Assembly (NCBI GenBank): GCA_009809945.1
Contig: WTPW01000928.1
Location: 88,020-152,019, forward strand
Length of the DNA stretch: 64,000 nt
From: Gigaspora margarita
Lineage: Eukaryota; Glomeromycota; Glomeromycetes; Diversisporales; Gigasporaceae
Direction of reading: 5' to 3'
The position numbers were made by a program, and so were the translations under genes. A model generated the notes under the pieces. That model ran no database searches. It saw only the letters and a program-made list of their open reading frames with translations, and had not been told where the DNA came from. This document shows, in pieces, positions 44,420 to 54,765 of the stretch (positions are counted from its first letter, which is position 1; each line of letters opens with the position of its first letter).

Positions 44420-45590
44420 TAATTACAAGCAAAGAACCTTAGCTAAGATTATTGAAAATCAAGAAGAAATACTTCACCAAATTCAAGAACTTAACTCTAA
44501 AGTCAATAGAATAGAAGATTGGTTAAAAGAAATAGAGGAGAAAATGGATAATAATTTCAATTTTACTAATGAAAAATATTTAAAAAAGTAATTATTTAAG
44601 TAAAGTTATTTAATATTTATAAATATCATTTAATAAATTTTATTAAAGGACACTATTAAAAGGGTGCTAAAATATTAATTGAAAAATCAATTTTCTAAAG
44701 AAGACCAAATAAAATCAAAAGTAAAAAATTATATACAAGTAAATTATAAAGATAATTTTTGAAAGTTTATATTGACTTAGTGGAATTCATATTATATAAA
44801 GAATTTTCATAAACTAGTAAAATCTTTTTATTTAATTTATATATTTTTCTTATTTTCAAATATATTCAAAATATTTAAAAATATTTTGAAATTATTCACC
44901 TTTTTTTTTTTTAATTTTAATGATGAGACCTTGCTCTTATCTTTATTAAATTTAATAAAAACTTTTTACAATTAGAAAAAATTTTATAATTTAAATCTAA
45001 TGCTAAGAAAAAGAACTTAGATATATAGCTAGATAAACAAAAGTAAATCTAGTGCTTATCTGTGGTCTAAATTAATTATTCACCTTTTTTAATTATTGCA
45101 TTTTACTAAATTAATATATTTTTAGCTTTTGGAAAAGCTTAGAACTTTGCAGGTACTTTGATGACCAAGATTAAATCCTTTAAATTTTTATATTTGGAAA
45201 CCTTCTTAAAACCTATTAATAATAGTACTTTACCTAAAACAGTTCTAAAATAGAAATGATTAGACAAAACAAAAGCATGTTACCAGTAGCTATTTAATGA
45301 GGTAAAAGATTCAGGAGAGCCTTATATGGTTAAAATTTTAACTAAAATTTGGCCTACTAGAGATGGCTCTAATAAAAATATAGCTTATTCTATAGCCATA
45401 GCTTAAATGATGCTTAACCTGAAATATAATAAAATAATGATATCTAATACTAACATTAAATATAAGATTGCAAAAAATTTAGTAAATATTTATTAATATT
45501 TTTATTAATTTTTTTTTAAATTAATTTAAGGCTAGAGGAGATATAGATTATCTTTTATATAATCTTGATGGCAAAAATTTTTCTTTTTAA
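44420..45590 (+). pseudogene. Decayed multi-exon gene of unknown function
   Basis: Four coding-like islands share the strand. Island 1 (44424-44591) reads KQRTLAKIIENQEEILHQIQ and onward as an acidic/basic coiled coil to a stop. Island 2 (about 44695-44835) reads KEDQIKSKVKNYIQVNYKDN and later WNSYYIKNFHKLVKSF, with TGA and TAG stops in between. Island 3 (45262-45495) reads DSGEPYMVKILTKIWPTRDG then NKNIAYSIAIA, with stops TAG (45287) and TAA. Island 4 (about 45532-45590) reads ARGDIDYLLYNLDGKNFSF after an AATTTAAG acceptor-like site. A retroposon (44907-45073) interrupts it. Whether all islands are one gene is inference. I recognise no family, though the style recalls multicopy hypothetical genes of Glomeromycotina. 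Confidence 0.5.
44907..45073 (-). mobile_element. Short 5'-truncated retroposon with TSD
   Basis: AATTATTCACC followed by T-runs occurs on both sides (44890-44906 and 45074-45090). Read on the minus strand the element ends AATAAAGATAAGAGCAAGGT with CTCATCATTAAAATT and an A-tail. The GAGCAAGG hairpin after AATAAAG matches the tails of the retroposons at 52921 and 54766. Confidence 0.8.
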
Positions 45591-45607
45591 AATTAAAAAA
45601 ATTTTAT

Positions 45608-45880
45608 TAATTGATAATCTGTCTGTCAACTAGAGAGTGACAAAATGTGGTATGCTTCCATCTAAATTTTTTTTATTAAGCTAATAATATATATCCATTA
45701 ATTGAAAGTTGTAGAGCTCATTGAGATGCATCTAACAGTGGTTAGATAATCCAAATCAGGCCAGTAGATGGCTAGATATTATCAAAAAATAATTGGCTGA
45801 CTATATAAAATTCTTTGATGCAGATTATATATAAAAATCACTATAGATGAAATGTGGAGTGCTTCTATCTAATAAAATAG
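45608..45880 (+). repeat. Dispersed repeat shared with 58254-58690
   Basis: GATAATCTGTCTGTCAACTA, AAAATGTGGTATGCTTCCAT, AATTGAAAGTTGTAGAGCTC, TAACAGTGGTTAGATAATCC and AATTGGCTGACTATATAAAA occur in the same order as at 58254. It contains the GTTGTAGAGCTC hairpin module also found in 39258-40190. Confidence 0.75.
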
Positions 45881-45889
45881 CTGCACAGC

Positions 45890-46580
45890 ATGTGATGCCA
45901 TACAGGACCAGTACGATCATGTGCACAATAGAATTTGATTTACTTTGTCTAAATAGGTTCTCTACATATATTCTATTGTATAGAAAACACTGTAGTATCT
46001 ATATATGTAATAGTATAAATTTTTAAAAATATATTTTTTTGAATTTTTTAATAGGTTGGTGAATTGATAACCACTGATCAACTCATAGTGCTTGCTTTTA
46101 ATATAATTTCCATCTGGCCTAAATTATTTGTTGGTATGATCCAAACAAACATATATAAAGTTGTTGTGTAATGTAAATATTTTTTTGTTGATATGACTAT
46201 ACACATAAGTAAAAAAATTAGATGATGATAGCCAGAAAGTGAAGACACAGCAGTGACACATTGCCTGGTGTTAGAAACAGAATGAGTAAATAAAAGGTAT
46301 GTATAAATATAGAATGCTAAGAAACCAAGCTGTTAATGCTATAGTGCTAAAGAAAACAAAACTCATGTGATTCTATTATTTTTTGCCTTCTTTCACTTGC
46401 AGCTGGCTTGCTTTGGCAGGCAGTAAATGGCCCAACTGGCTAATCCTAATGTGATTCCTAGTACAATTATTGTTGTGNTGCCTTTGTATTCTAACTAATT
46501 CTTATTTCTATTATGCATTCTGCAAACTTCTAACTCAATAAAGTCGCCTGCATAATTACTTGCTAGCATAGTCTAAAAAT
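45890..46580. other. Gene-free spacer
   Basis: A CTTTCACTTGCAG acceptor-like phrase at about 46390 has no supporting exon. Nothing else was recognised. Confidence 0.45.
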
Positions 46581-46587
46581 ATATACA

Positions 46588-47008
46588 TAAGGTTACATAA
46601 AGTTAATTTTTCATTTCGCATAACCTGCTGAACCAATTTTTCAAAAAAAATTTTTTTTAATTCCAATTTTGCCAATTATTCTATTTTTGCTATTTAATTT
46701 TTTTGTCTGGTGTTGCCAGATGGTGTTAATTTCCTGGATCAGGTCATGTGAAGTTGATTTTTCATTTTGTATTTCCTGGAATCTGAAACATGGGTTGGTC
46801 TGTTGGATTTTTTTTAATCACTAGTAAGGTTATACAAGGTTAATATTTCATTTTGTGCAAGGAATCAAAAAATTGGGTTGGCAGTTATATTTTTTTGTTA
46901 GTTCTACTAGGAAATTTAGATCTTTATCAGGTGATACCGGATGAGAATAGCAGAAAAAATATGCATCAAAAATTAAACAATTGGCAGAGTTGGGATCTAA
47001 AAAAAAAA

Positions 47009-47044
<36 letters not shown>

Positions 47045-47100
47045 GAGTTAGTGGGTAATGCAAAACAAAAAATTAACTTTGCATGTCCTAAAAGTCAAAA
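46588..47100. repeat. Degenerate repeat of AAGGTTACATAAAGTTAATTTTTC units with a poly(A) run
   Basis: AAGGTTACATAAAGTTAATT, CAGGTCATGTGAAGTTGATT and AAGGTTATACAAGGTTAATA start diverged units near 46588, 46740 and 46824, each followed by TTTCATTTTG and later GGGTTGG or CAATTTT. An inverted unit is at 47055-47095. Similar units occur near 59370-59495. A pure A tract (about 47010-47043) creates the spurious poly-K/poly-F frames. Confidence 0.6.
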
Positions 47101-47266
47101 TCAAAACTCCATTTCTGGGGCAAGGCCCAGGCTCTGAGAGCTAGTTTTTATTGTTAGTTATCAACATCATCAGATTATTATTATACCAGTCAATCAATTT
47201 GTCATACTATTTATACTAAGTTTTTGTTATATATAAATTTATAAAAAAATATATATAAAATTACTA

Positions 47267-48428
47267 TCCCTTAAACTGTAAACAATTCCAGGCAAATTTG
47301 CCTAGAAAATTGCTATAAATATACTTATGATCTATATTTTTTAAAACTTAAAATATTTAATTAAAATTTTTTTTGATAATATTTGAAAATAAGGATTATA
47401 TTATAGTAGTATTTAATTTTATATTATAAGAAAAAAGTTTAAGTTGCTTATAAGCTAAAAATAGACAAATTTTAAAAAATTTATTAGCCAAAAAAATTAT
47501 TTACTTATTTTTGGTAAACTCTATAAATATTAGCTCTAGCTTCCTGTTCTAATAAAAATATTGTAGTTTATAAAAAGGATTACAACTTTAATTATTGCAA
47601 CTTTTGTGATTTACTTGTAAAAATTAGGACTTTAATTAGAAGTGAAATTTTTTTTTATAGATAGGAGCATATAAAATTTAAGAAAATCCAAAGAAAAGCT
47701 TTATAGTAAAAATTTTAAATTAAAAACTTCAAACTTTTATTACTTTAAAGTTTATTAATAATTTTAAAAAATTTTTATAATAAAGTTTATAAAATATATT
47801 TTAAAAAAAATATTCTATAAATAAAATATACCCCATATTCTTAATGGATATGAGTTCACTTTTTGTATTACCAGTAGTACATTTGTTAAACTGTTTTAAA
47901 AATCCAAAAAAATATATATTCAAATACTTTTGTATACAAAAATCTGATAATTGTCAAAGTATAGTTTAGCAGAATTTTTTTAATATTATTAATAAAATTG
48001 TTGAGAAAAAAACTTTTTAAAAAAAATAATTTTTTTAAATTTGTTGTACTACATGTAGTACATTTCTGAACCTAGTTTTTACTATAAAATTACTAGTAAA
48101 TTGTTGAATTAGGGTTTAGAACAAAAAAATTTTAGCAAAAATGTAAAAATTTTAAAAAAAAATCATATAAAATCAAAAATAACAGTTAAAGCTATTAAAA
48201 TTAGTTGTACATAATGCTCAATATCTAACAAATCTAATATACTATTTAAAAAATAAAATTAATTTTTAAATTTCTAGGTGATAGCCTTTAAAGAGTGCAC
48301 TACCAGTAGTTTTTTGTACTACAAAGTGACACTGAACTCATATCCATTAATAAACTTTTATTTATTTAAAAAATTGTAAATATTTCTAAAAATTCCAGGC
48401 AAATTTGCCTGAAATATGGTTTAAGGGA
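47267..48428. mobile_element. 1.16-kb TA-flanked element containing a TTAA element
   Basis: TCCCTTAAACTGTAAACAAT with TCCAGGCAAATTTGCCT at the left mirrors AGGCAAATTTGCCTGAAATA with TGGTTTAAGGGA at the right; TA flanks it (47265-47266, 48429-48430). A separate 502-bp element lies inside at 47845-48346. No transposase was recognised. Confidence 0.82.
47845..48346. mobile_element. 502-bp element with TTAA duplication
   Basis: TGGATATGAGTTCACTTTTT with GTATTACCAGTAGTAC pairs with GTACTACAAAGTGACACTGA with ACTCATATCCA; TTAA is present at 47841-47844 and 48347-48350. The TTAA target is characteristic of piggyBac-type transposition. Interior GTACTACATGTAGTAC and ACTACCAGTAG words are self-complementary. 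Confidence 0.82.
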
Positions 48429-48429
48429 T

Positions 48430-48990
48430 AAGCTTTGCATTCATGATATTTCTTCCTCTACATATTAACTTAAAATTAAAATTTTCAGGAATATAAAACA
48501 AGAGAAGGAATATAAAACAAGAGAAGAAGAAAAAATAGAGCTTAAAAATCAGATTATAATTTTGCTAATTTTGTACAAAACAAAATGTAACTTTACCAAA
48601 AACAAATATTTTCTAATTTTAAGATGAGAAACTTATGTAAAAACATACTCTAAACAACTTTACTTAGGTGATAAAAGTAGGTTATCTTGTAAGAAAAATG
48701 GTTTATCTATGTACTAAAGTTAAAATTTATCATATTTCAATATAAGACTTTTTATTAGGAACATAGTACAAAGTACGAAGTGGATAGTTCAGTTTGAGTT
48801 TTGCATTCATCTGCAAAATCTGGAATCTAATTGGACACCCTAATAAGTTATAAATATCAGCTGATCAAATATAGCTAAGCCAGGATAACTGCAGCAATCT
48901 AGTCAAATTCAGTTATAAAACTATAAATCTATTCCAACTAAGCATATTGATATAGCAAGCTAATACCTCATATAAATATTGTAACCATCA
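48430..48990. other. Gene-free spacer
   Basis: No feature was recognised, apart from a tandem AATATAAAACAAGAGAAG doublet at about 48490-48525. Confidence 0.5.
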
Positions 48991-48998
48991 TATGAGAG

Positions 48999-50324
48999 CA
49001 GTGTTGGCCAAAAATGCAGTCATATGATATTTTTTATATGACCACTAGTCATAATGGTCATATAATGATAGTCATATAGGTTTTGGTCATATAAATTATG
49101 ACTTATTTTTATGACTAATATGACCATTAGTCATATGACCAATTATGACCTAGTCATATAGCTAGTATATAGAATTACTATATTTTAAATATAAATTGCT
49201 TTAGTTTGCGACTCAACCCATTCTTAAAATAATTATATGTATTATATTTAGGGAAGTGCAGTAAATTACGTGATTAGGGTTTACATAGGTCCTGACCCCC
49301 CTAGTGATAGGACTGTTGACCAATCAAATTTCATAAAACTCAAAAACGGCTTTGACCTAAAAATAAGCTACCCCACAATCGACAAAAGTCGCTACATAGT
49401 AATGTCTAGATTTTACTAGGCAAATCAATTAAAATCGCTTAAGTAAACTTATTCAGAAGTCAAAATACACTTATCATAAAATTTTCATAAATATTAGAGA
49501 ATTGTTTATTAATTGACTTTTGATTTTTACGTTCGACGAAAAAATTAAAATTTTTTAAAAAAATATATCGATGAACGTAAAAATTAAAAGTTAAATAATA
49601 AAAAATTCTTTAATTTTAATAAAAATTTCAGAGTATGTGTATTTTGATCTTTCAAACAAGTTTACTTAATCGATAATTATCGATTGACATAGAGAATTTA
49701 GACTTTACTATGTAGCAACTATCTGCGATTAACTAATAATCGATTTTGCTTCAATATTATTGGCTGTTTATACTATATATATATAGGACGTGATAGATGG
49801 GCGACCTCCCAGAAAATTACGTGATTTACTGCACTTCCCTTAGGTTTAATATACATATATATCTAGATTAGTACACATACTATTTTCTATACCAGTTGGC
49901 ACTTGCAAGCAAATTGTATAATTATGCAAATATAACAATCATCTTAGCACTACCTAGTAGCACTGACAGATTTTTACCAGCACGTGATCAATCAGTGCAC
50001 CAACAAAAGTTTTTAAAGCTTATTTATGTTAGAGTTAGGGTCTATATTAAGGTTAATAGTTAGAGGCCCTATTGTAAAATTGCTCAAGAAAAACTTTTTG
50101 TTAGAGCACTAAAGGTGGTATAATACTGCAAATTACAAATATAAAAAATAAAGAATATTTGTTTGTAAAATGTTATATATAGTATAATATTATGAATTTA
50201 GCTTTTTAATTGGTTAATTTTTTTGGTTTTAGGTCATAAGGTCATAATTCTCTTTTTATGACCAAATAACTTATGACTAGTCATAAAGGTCATATAGGTC
50301 ATAAAAGGTCATAGTCCAACACTG
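48999..50324. mobile_element. 1.33-kb hAT-type element with perfect 8-bp TSD
   Basis: The ends CAGTGTTGGCCAAAAATG and its partner AAGGTCATAGTCCAACACTG are bounded by TATGAGAG (48991-48998, 50325-50332). Both subterminal regions are dense in GGTCATA/TATGACC words (about 49010-49165 and 50230-50315), which look like repeated transposase-binding sites. The interior includes a TTA-flanked element (49251-49839) and a TTAGAGTTAGGGTCTA phrase. No transposase. Confidence 0.92.
49251..49839. mobile_element. TTA-flanked element carrying the shared palindromic core
   Basis: GGGAAGTGCAGTAAATTACG with TGAT pairs exactly with ATTACGTGATTTACTGCACT with TCCC; TTA occurs at 49248-49250 and 49840-49842. The core (about 49385-49735) has CTACATAGTAATGTCTAGAT and AGACTTTACTATGTAGCAAC arms. 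Thus a core otherwise found in TA-flanked elements sits here inside PIF/Harbinger-like ends. Confidence 0.9.
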
Positions 50325-50339
50325 TATGAGAGAGCTTAG

Positions 50340-50690
50340 TACTTTCATGCTAAGTTTAACTCCAATAGTTTACTTTAAAAAGTCAAATGAATTAGAATAA
50401 GACATAGATATTAATAATTTATTAGACATTTATTTTAAAAAGAATGTATATTGATGTTTTTTTAATTTAAAGAGAGTATATATTAGATGAATAAGGGTGG
50501 GACCAACCATTTATATAAATTTTAACAAGACATTTGCCTGCTTATGCACTAGGAGTTTAGTTACATATTTTTTTTTTTATATTTTGATTGATTTAATATT
50601 GTAGTATTGTAATTTACTTTTGATTCATATTTTATTGTATTGCAATTCTTTTTTATTTTAGTGTAATAATGAAATTTGATTGCTGGAATT
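50340..50690. other. Gene-free spacer
   Basis: No feature was recognised. Confidence 0.5.
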
Positions 50691-50698
50691 TGGTTTAA

Positions 50699-51586
50699 GG
50701 GTAGAGGGTATGTAGGTTATTTTTTATAGTTTTATTTGGTGTTTTGAAAATTTCATATAAAACTAATATATGCTACTAATAAAACTTATTTAAATTACAA
50801 CTAATTTTTATTAAAATTTTACAAAATATAAATAAAACAATTTATCTATTATAGTAAAATTTTGAACTTTATTATATTATAAAAAAATATAGTTGTATAT
50901 ATCACAAAGTTTTTCTAAGTTAGCCCAAATTTTTCTGGGTTGCACAAAATCACTAATTCTGATTGGTCAATCTATGTAAATTTATAAGCTAGTTTTATTA
51001 CTAAATTTTAATACCCAATTTTTAAAAATATATTTTTACTGAGTTTTTAACCAATTTTAAAATTTTTATTATTATTAGAATTAGAAAACCCTGTTCTACA
51101 AACTTATTATGTATTAAGGGTAGGGTGTACATAGATCATTTTTCATATGATCTACGTGGTATATTAAATTTTTACATAGTAAATAAAAAAATACTTCTAA
51201 TAAAACTTTTTAACATTTTAACCAATTTGTATTAAATTTATGTAATATATAGTTTAATATAGTTTGTTTATAATAGTGAAGTTGCGCAATATATATTGCT
51301 TAAAAAAATTAACTTCACATATAACTAAAATCTCTGAGGTCACTATATGTTTTTTCTGTATAGTACAAAGAATTGCTAATCCTGATTGGTCGAATCATGT
51401 GATGTTTTCATAATTTCATATGTTTTGGTTACACCAAGTTGATCTACAATCTATTTTATATGAATTTGAAAATATTGTCACCCTACCCTTAAAATTAGTT
51501 TACTTAATATAATTTTTCATAAAATTAATTATAAAAAAAATTTACTATTAAGATTATATACAATTTTAAAATAGTACCCTCTACCC
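50699..51586. mobile_element. TTAA-flanked (piggyBac-type) element, split by a sister copy
   Basis: GGGTAGAGGGTATGTAGGTT at the left and its complement ending TAGTACCCTCTACCC at the right; TTAA at 50695-50698 and 51587-51590. Subtracting the nested copy (51118-51488) and its TTAA leaves about 513 bp, close to the 495 bp of the uninterrupted copy at 56919. The interior has the CTATTATTAGAATTAG / CTGTTCTACAAACTT module shared with other families. Confidence 0.88.
51118..51488. mobile_element. 371-bp TTAA-flanked element nested in its own family
   Basis: GGGTAGGGTGTACATAGATC at the left and CACCCTACCC at the right; TTAA at 51114-51117 and 51489-51492. The target TTAA lies inside the older element at 50699-51586. 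No protein is encoded. Confidence 0.88.
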
Positions 51587-51599
51587 TTAATCTTAAGTG

Positions 51600-52010
51600 A
51601 TTGGGTTCTGATGAATGCTAGAGAATTCTTGAAGGTTGTGACCTTCTCCAGGGATGAAAACAGATTAATTTTGAAATTCATAATGTAATATTAAGTATTA
51701 ATAAAAGAATTATGATTATGGGTATAAATAGATTCTTTATATTTTGGTTTTTTTAGTTTTGTTTTTTGGTCTTTAAGTAATTTGTTAAGGGCAGAGTTCC
51801 AATTCAGATCAATTCTTTATCCATTTATCTGATAAGTATATCTGGTATTACAACCAATAGGAGAGATTATAGGGTTTTGGGCCAATTTAGCTTTAATTAT
51901 AAACAAATAGTGGTTAAGGTTAATGGTTTAAATCAATAAACTAATACATATAATTACAAGTTATAGGTTTCTCCTTATTAGAAAAACCTATATATCAGAT
52001 TATTACAATA
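51600..52010. other. Gene-free spacer
   Basis: No feature was recognised. Confidence 0.5.
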
Positions 52011-52020
52011 ATACTAAATA

Positions 52021-52194
52021 CAGTCAGACCTCTCTAAATGCAAGTTATTGGGCCAAACATTTGATAGCTTGCAATTAGAGAACAATAAAAAAAATTGCAA
52101 TTATAGAGATTAGAAATATATTTGGACCAGAATTTAAGGTTGCATTTAGAAAAGTGTTGTATTTAGGAGGGTTGCATTTAGAGAGGTCTGACTG
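52021..52194. mobile_element. 174-bp pogo-like MITE
   Basis: CAGTCAGACCTCTCTAAATG with CAAG pairs with TTGCATTTAGAGAGGTCTGA with CTG; TA flanks it (52019-52020, 52195-52196). CAGTnnnACCTCTCTA ends are typical of pogo/Tigger-derived MITEs. Confidence 0.9.
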
Positions 52195-52199
52195 TACTA

Positions 52200-52900
52200 T
52201 CCATAATTATTAACAATTATTCTAATAATCATTCTTTTCTTCACAGACTGAAACTACAATCTTACATATCTTTAATTCCTGTGGGATTTTTAATTCCTCA
52301 CTTGGAGCTTAGGGATTGAAACCATCTAAAATTTTTCCTAATTATTTAATTGCTTAACTGTTTAACTATTTAATTTGGCTGACATTAAAATAGTTTTAGC
52401 TTATAACCAACATAATTTTTTTGGAACTATTGAGCAATTTTTAAATAGTTAAACAGTTCCAATCCCTATTGGAGCTTCAATTACTCGATTAAAGTTTAAT
52501 CACTACTTGGAGTTTTAATTTTGCAATTGGACTTTAATCATTTAATTGGAGTTTTAATCACTCACTTGAAACTTCAATCTTTTGATTGAAGCTTTAATCA
52601 TCTAACTGTATCACAAACTAATCAAAATAAGAAATTCAAAAAATAATGATAGTGATAAAAAAAATCAAACAAAAAAATTGAGCATAACAATGAATATCTG
52701 TTTTTTTTTTATTCAGATATATGAGTTAGATAGCATTGTTTTACATATCATATAACAATAAGTAGGTTTTAAGAGTATGAGAATAGTTATGTATGCACTG
52801 CAAAATTTAAGGTTAATGAACTTAATTTGAATTTGAGCTACCAGATGTCTGATTCTGAATTGGTCAAAATTTCAGATACAAAGTAGGATTGTATGGGTTT
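52200..52900. repeat. Spacer with CTTTAATCA direct words
   Basis: Between about 52470 and 52610, AGTTTTAATCACTCACTTGA, GAGTTTTAATTTTGCAATTG, GACTTTAATCATTTAATTGG and GCTTTAATCATCTAACTG form a degenerate ~25-35-bp tandem repeat. The rest is unremarkable. Confidence 0.45.
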
Positions 52901-52920
52901 ATGCTAAATTGAAATTAATC

Positions 52921-53539
52921 TTTATTTTTTTTGCGTTTTACAACTAAGGCCTTGTCTCAATTCTTTATTAAATTATAGACGTAATATTTGTTACATGAAA
53001 GAGGATACAACTAGCCACACGTGCACTTTTGGTGCCTAATTTAAGTAGTCTGCCTGAAGGTTCCACACTAGCTGCCATATCTACAACCCAAATACGGAAG
53101 TTGCCTATTTAAACCCTCTGGTTCATGATCCTCCTATTACTACCTGACGCAATGTTTGTATGCAGATATTGTAGGGCCCAATTCTTTTAAATAAATGTTT
53201 GATGTCAGACTACTTTATCCGCAGTCTAAAGTTGGCTAGGTAGGATGAAAGTCCTACTAGTCTTAATCGTCCAAGTTTTAACCTCAGACTTTCCGTATCC
53301 ACCTAACTGACAATGGCCAAGGTCCACCAGAAAATGCCACCAGGAGTTCATGACATGATCTTCACTACGTCTCGTAACTTCGGTTACCCAAATTACAGAT
53401 CCAAACTAACAGGTTCAGCCTTGCAGAGTTTGTTATACCAATTATTAAAATTCGCATTTGCTGTCCACAGGACTTGAACTGGCAATCTTTCGATTTGCAA
53501 CCTCGGAGCATACCCGCTATGCTATCGGACCCAAGGTCT
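52921..53539 (-). mobile_element. tRNA-Cys-like SINE with 16-bp TSD
   Basis: TAAATTGAAATTAATC (52905-52920) and TAAATTAAAATTAATC (53540-53555) form a 16-bp duplication with one mismatch. Read on the minus strand the head GGTCCGATAGCATAGCGGGT, TTGCAAATCGAAAGATTGCC and AGTTCAAGTCCTGTGGAC follows tRNA layout, with A box TAGCATAGCGGG and B box AGTTCAAGTCC. A TTGCAAA anticodon-loop-like stretch suggests a tRNA-Cys (GCA) ancestor. The 3' end is AATAAAGAATTGAGACAAGG with CCTTAGTTGTAAAACGC and A8, similar to the tail of the retroposon at 54766. GC is visibly higher than in its surroundings. Confidence 0.92.
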
Positions 53540-53682
53540 TAAATTAAAATTAATCATGGTTTTAAGATTAGATTGAGTTATTGTTTATTAATACAAACTA
53601 TAGAATTGTTTTGTTTGAGCAAAATGAATTATGCACTTTTTATTTACTCAAGTATTGTATTTATACATTTTTAATTTATAAT

Positions 53683-53860
53683 AGGACACCAAAATAGCAT
53701 AGATAGGTCAGGTTAATTATAAAATAACTAAAAATAGAAAAATTTGTAGAAAAAACCTCAAAAATAAGCAAAAAATACTAAAAACAGAAAAAATCTGCAT
53801 AAAAATCTTCAAAAATGAGCAAACTAATATCTGATCTATCTATATATATTTCAGGATTCT
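53683..53860. mobile_element. 178-bp hAT-type MITE, third and most diverged copy
   Basis: AGGACACCAAAATAGCATAG with ATAGGTCAGG at the left and CTGATCTATCTATATATATT with TCAGGATTCT at the right. TTTATAAT (53675-53682) and TCTATAAT (53861-53868) match at 7 of 8 bases. It has the same internal AAAAACCTCAAAAATAAGC phrase as the copies at 15406 and 43010. Confidence 0.87.
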
Positions 53861-53869
53861 TCTATAATA

Positions 53870-54540
53870 GTTCAAGACCACTATCTTAAGCTTCAAATTA
53901 TTTTGGTAGTCCCAGACCAAGATCTATTGTTCAAATCCATTTTTTGTGGCCTAGAACTTAGATCTAGGGTTCATAACTACTATCTATTTTAGTCATATAC
54001 TATATATATTGCGAAATATTTTGCAAAAAAATTGAAATAATCTGAAATATTTTGAAAGGTTGCAAAATAAATTGATATATATAATAACAGAAATAATAAA
54101 TATTATAAAATAAATCAAATAGTTTATTTGCATTAACAAATTTGAAAGATTTGAAGCATGTCTAAACAATTACATAAGATTACATAATATTAAAAATATT
54201 TTGCAATATTTCAAAATAACTTAATATAAAACAAATTATAGCAAATATATTATAAATTAAATATTACAAAATAGTGATAATTTAAAGCAATAACTATTAA
54301 AATAATTGTTATTTATTTAAATTTTTTCAAAATATTTTGAGTTTGTAAAATTTACTAAATTTATATAACCAAATAACAATATAATTTAAATAAACAATAC
54401 TATAAATTTTATAGCTTAAAACTATATTTTTTAATAACTTTATTATAAAATTCTAAATGTAATATATAAAAAAGCTAAAAAATATATATAAAAATATAAT
54501 ATAGCATTATTTGTATAAAAAAAAACAAACCAAAAAAACA
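53870..54540. other. AT-rich spacer with GAAATATTTTG words
   Basis: TCTGAAATATTTTGAAAGGT and related words (also at 34860-34985) repeat irregularly near 54000-54070 and 54180-54220. No gene was found. Confidence 0.45.
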
Positions 54541-54765
54541 AAAAACTTTTACTCATCATTTTTATCTGTTTCTTTTTCTGAATTATTATTATCCAAGGAT
54601 GAGGAATGGAAGCTATTGAGAATGTAGAGTCATTATCTTCTGGCTTGTTTTCAGCTTCTTTCAAATCTTCTGACAATTTTTTTTGATCTTTCTGCTCTAT
54701 TTTGAAGGTTCTAAATTTTCAAATCAATTTAATAGTTTTGCAAATATTCAAATATGTTTGAAATA

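Larger units (their letters stand above)
42658..44421. mobile_element. TAGGGTTCC palindrome of CAAACTCAAA words, split by two insertions
   Basis: The left half (42658-42860: TAGGGTTCCGAAGTTTGATC, then repeated TTTGATTTGAGTTTG) and the right half (44233-44421: CAAACTCAAACTAGTTTGCA to GGAACCCTA) are mirror images. Two complete foldback elements (42943-43667 and 43679-44230) occupy its centre. The ends share TAGGGTTC with the 37925 family but the inner words differ (CAAACTC rather than CAAATTC). No TSD was visible. Confidence 0.7.

Noticed and set aside
46848..47137. Poly-K and poly-F ORFs
   Set aside because: Created by a ~34-bp pure A run.
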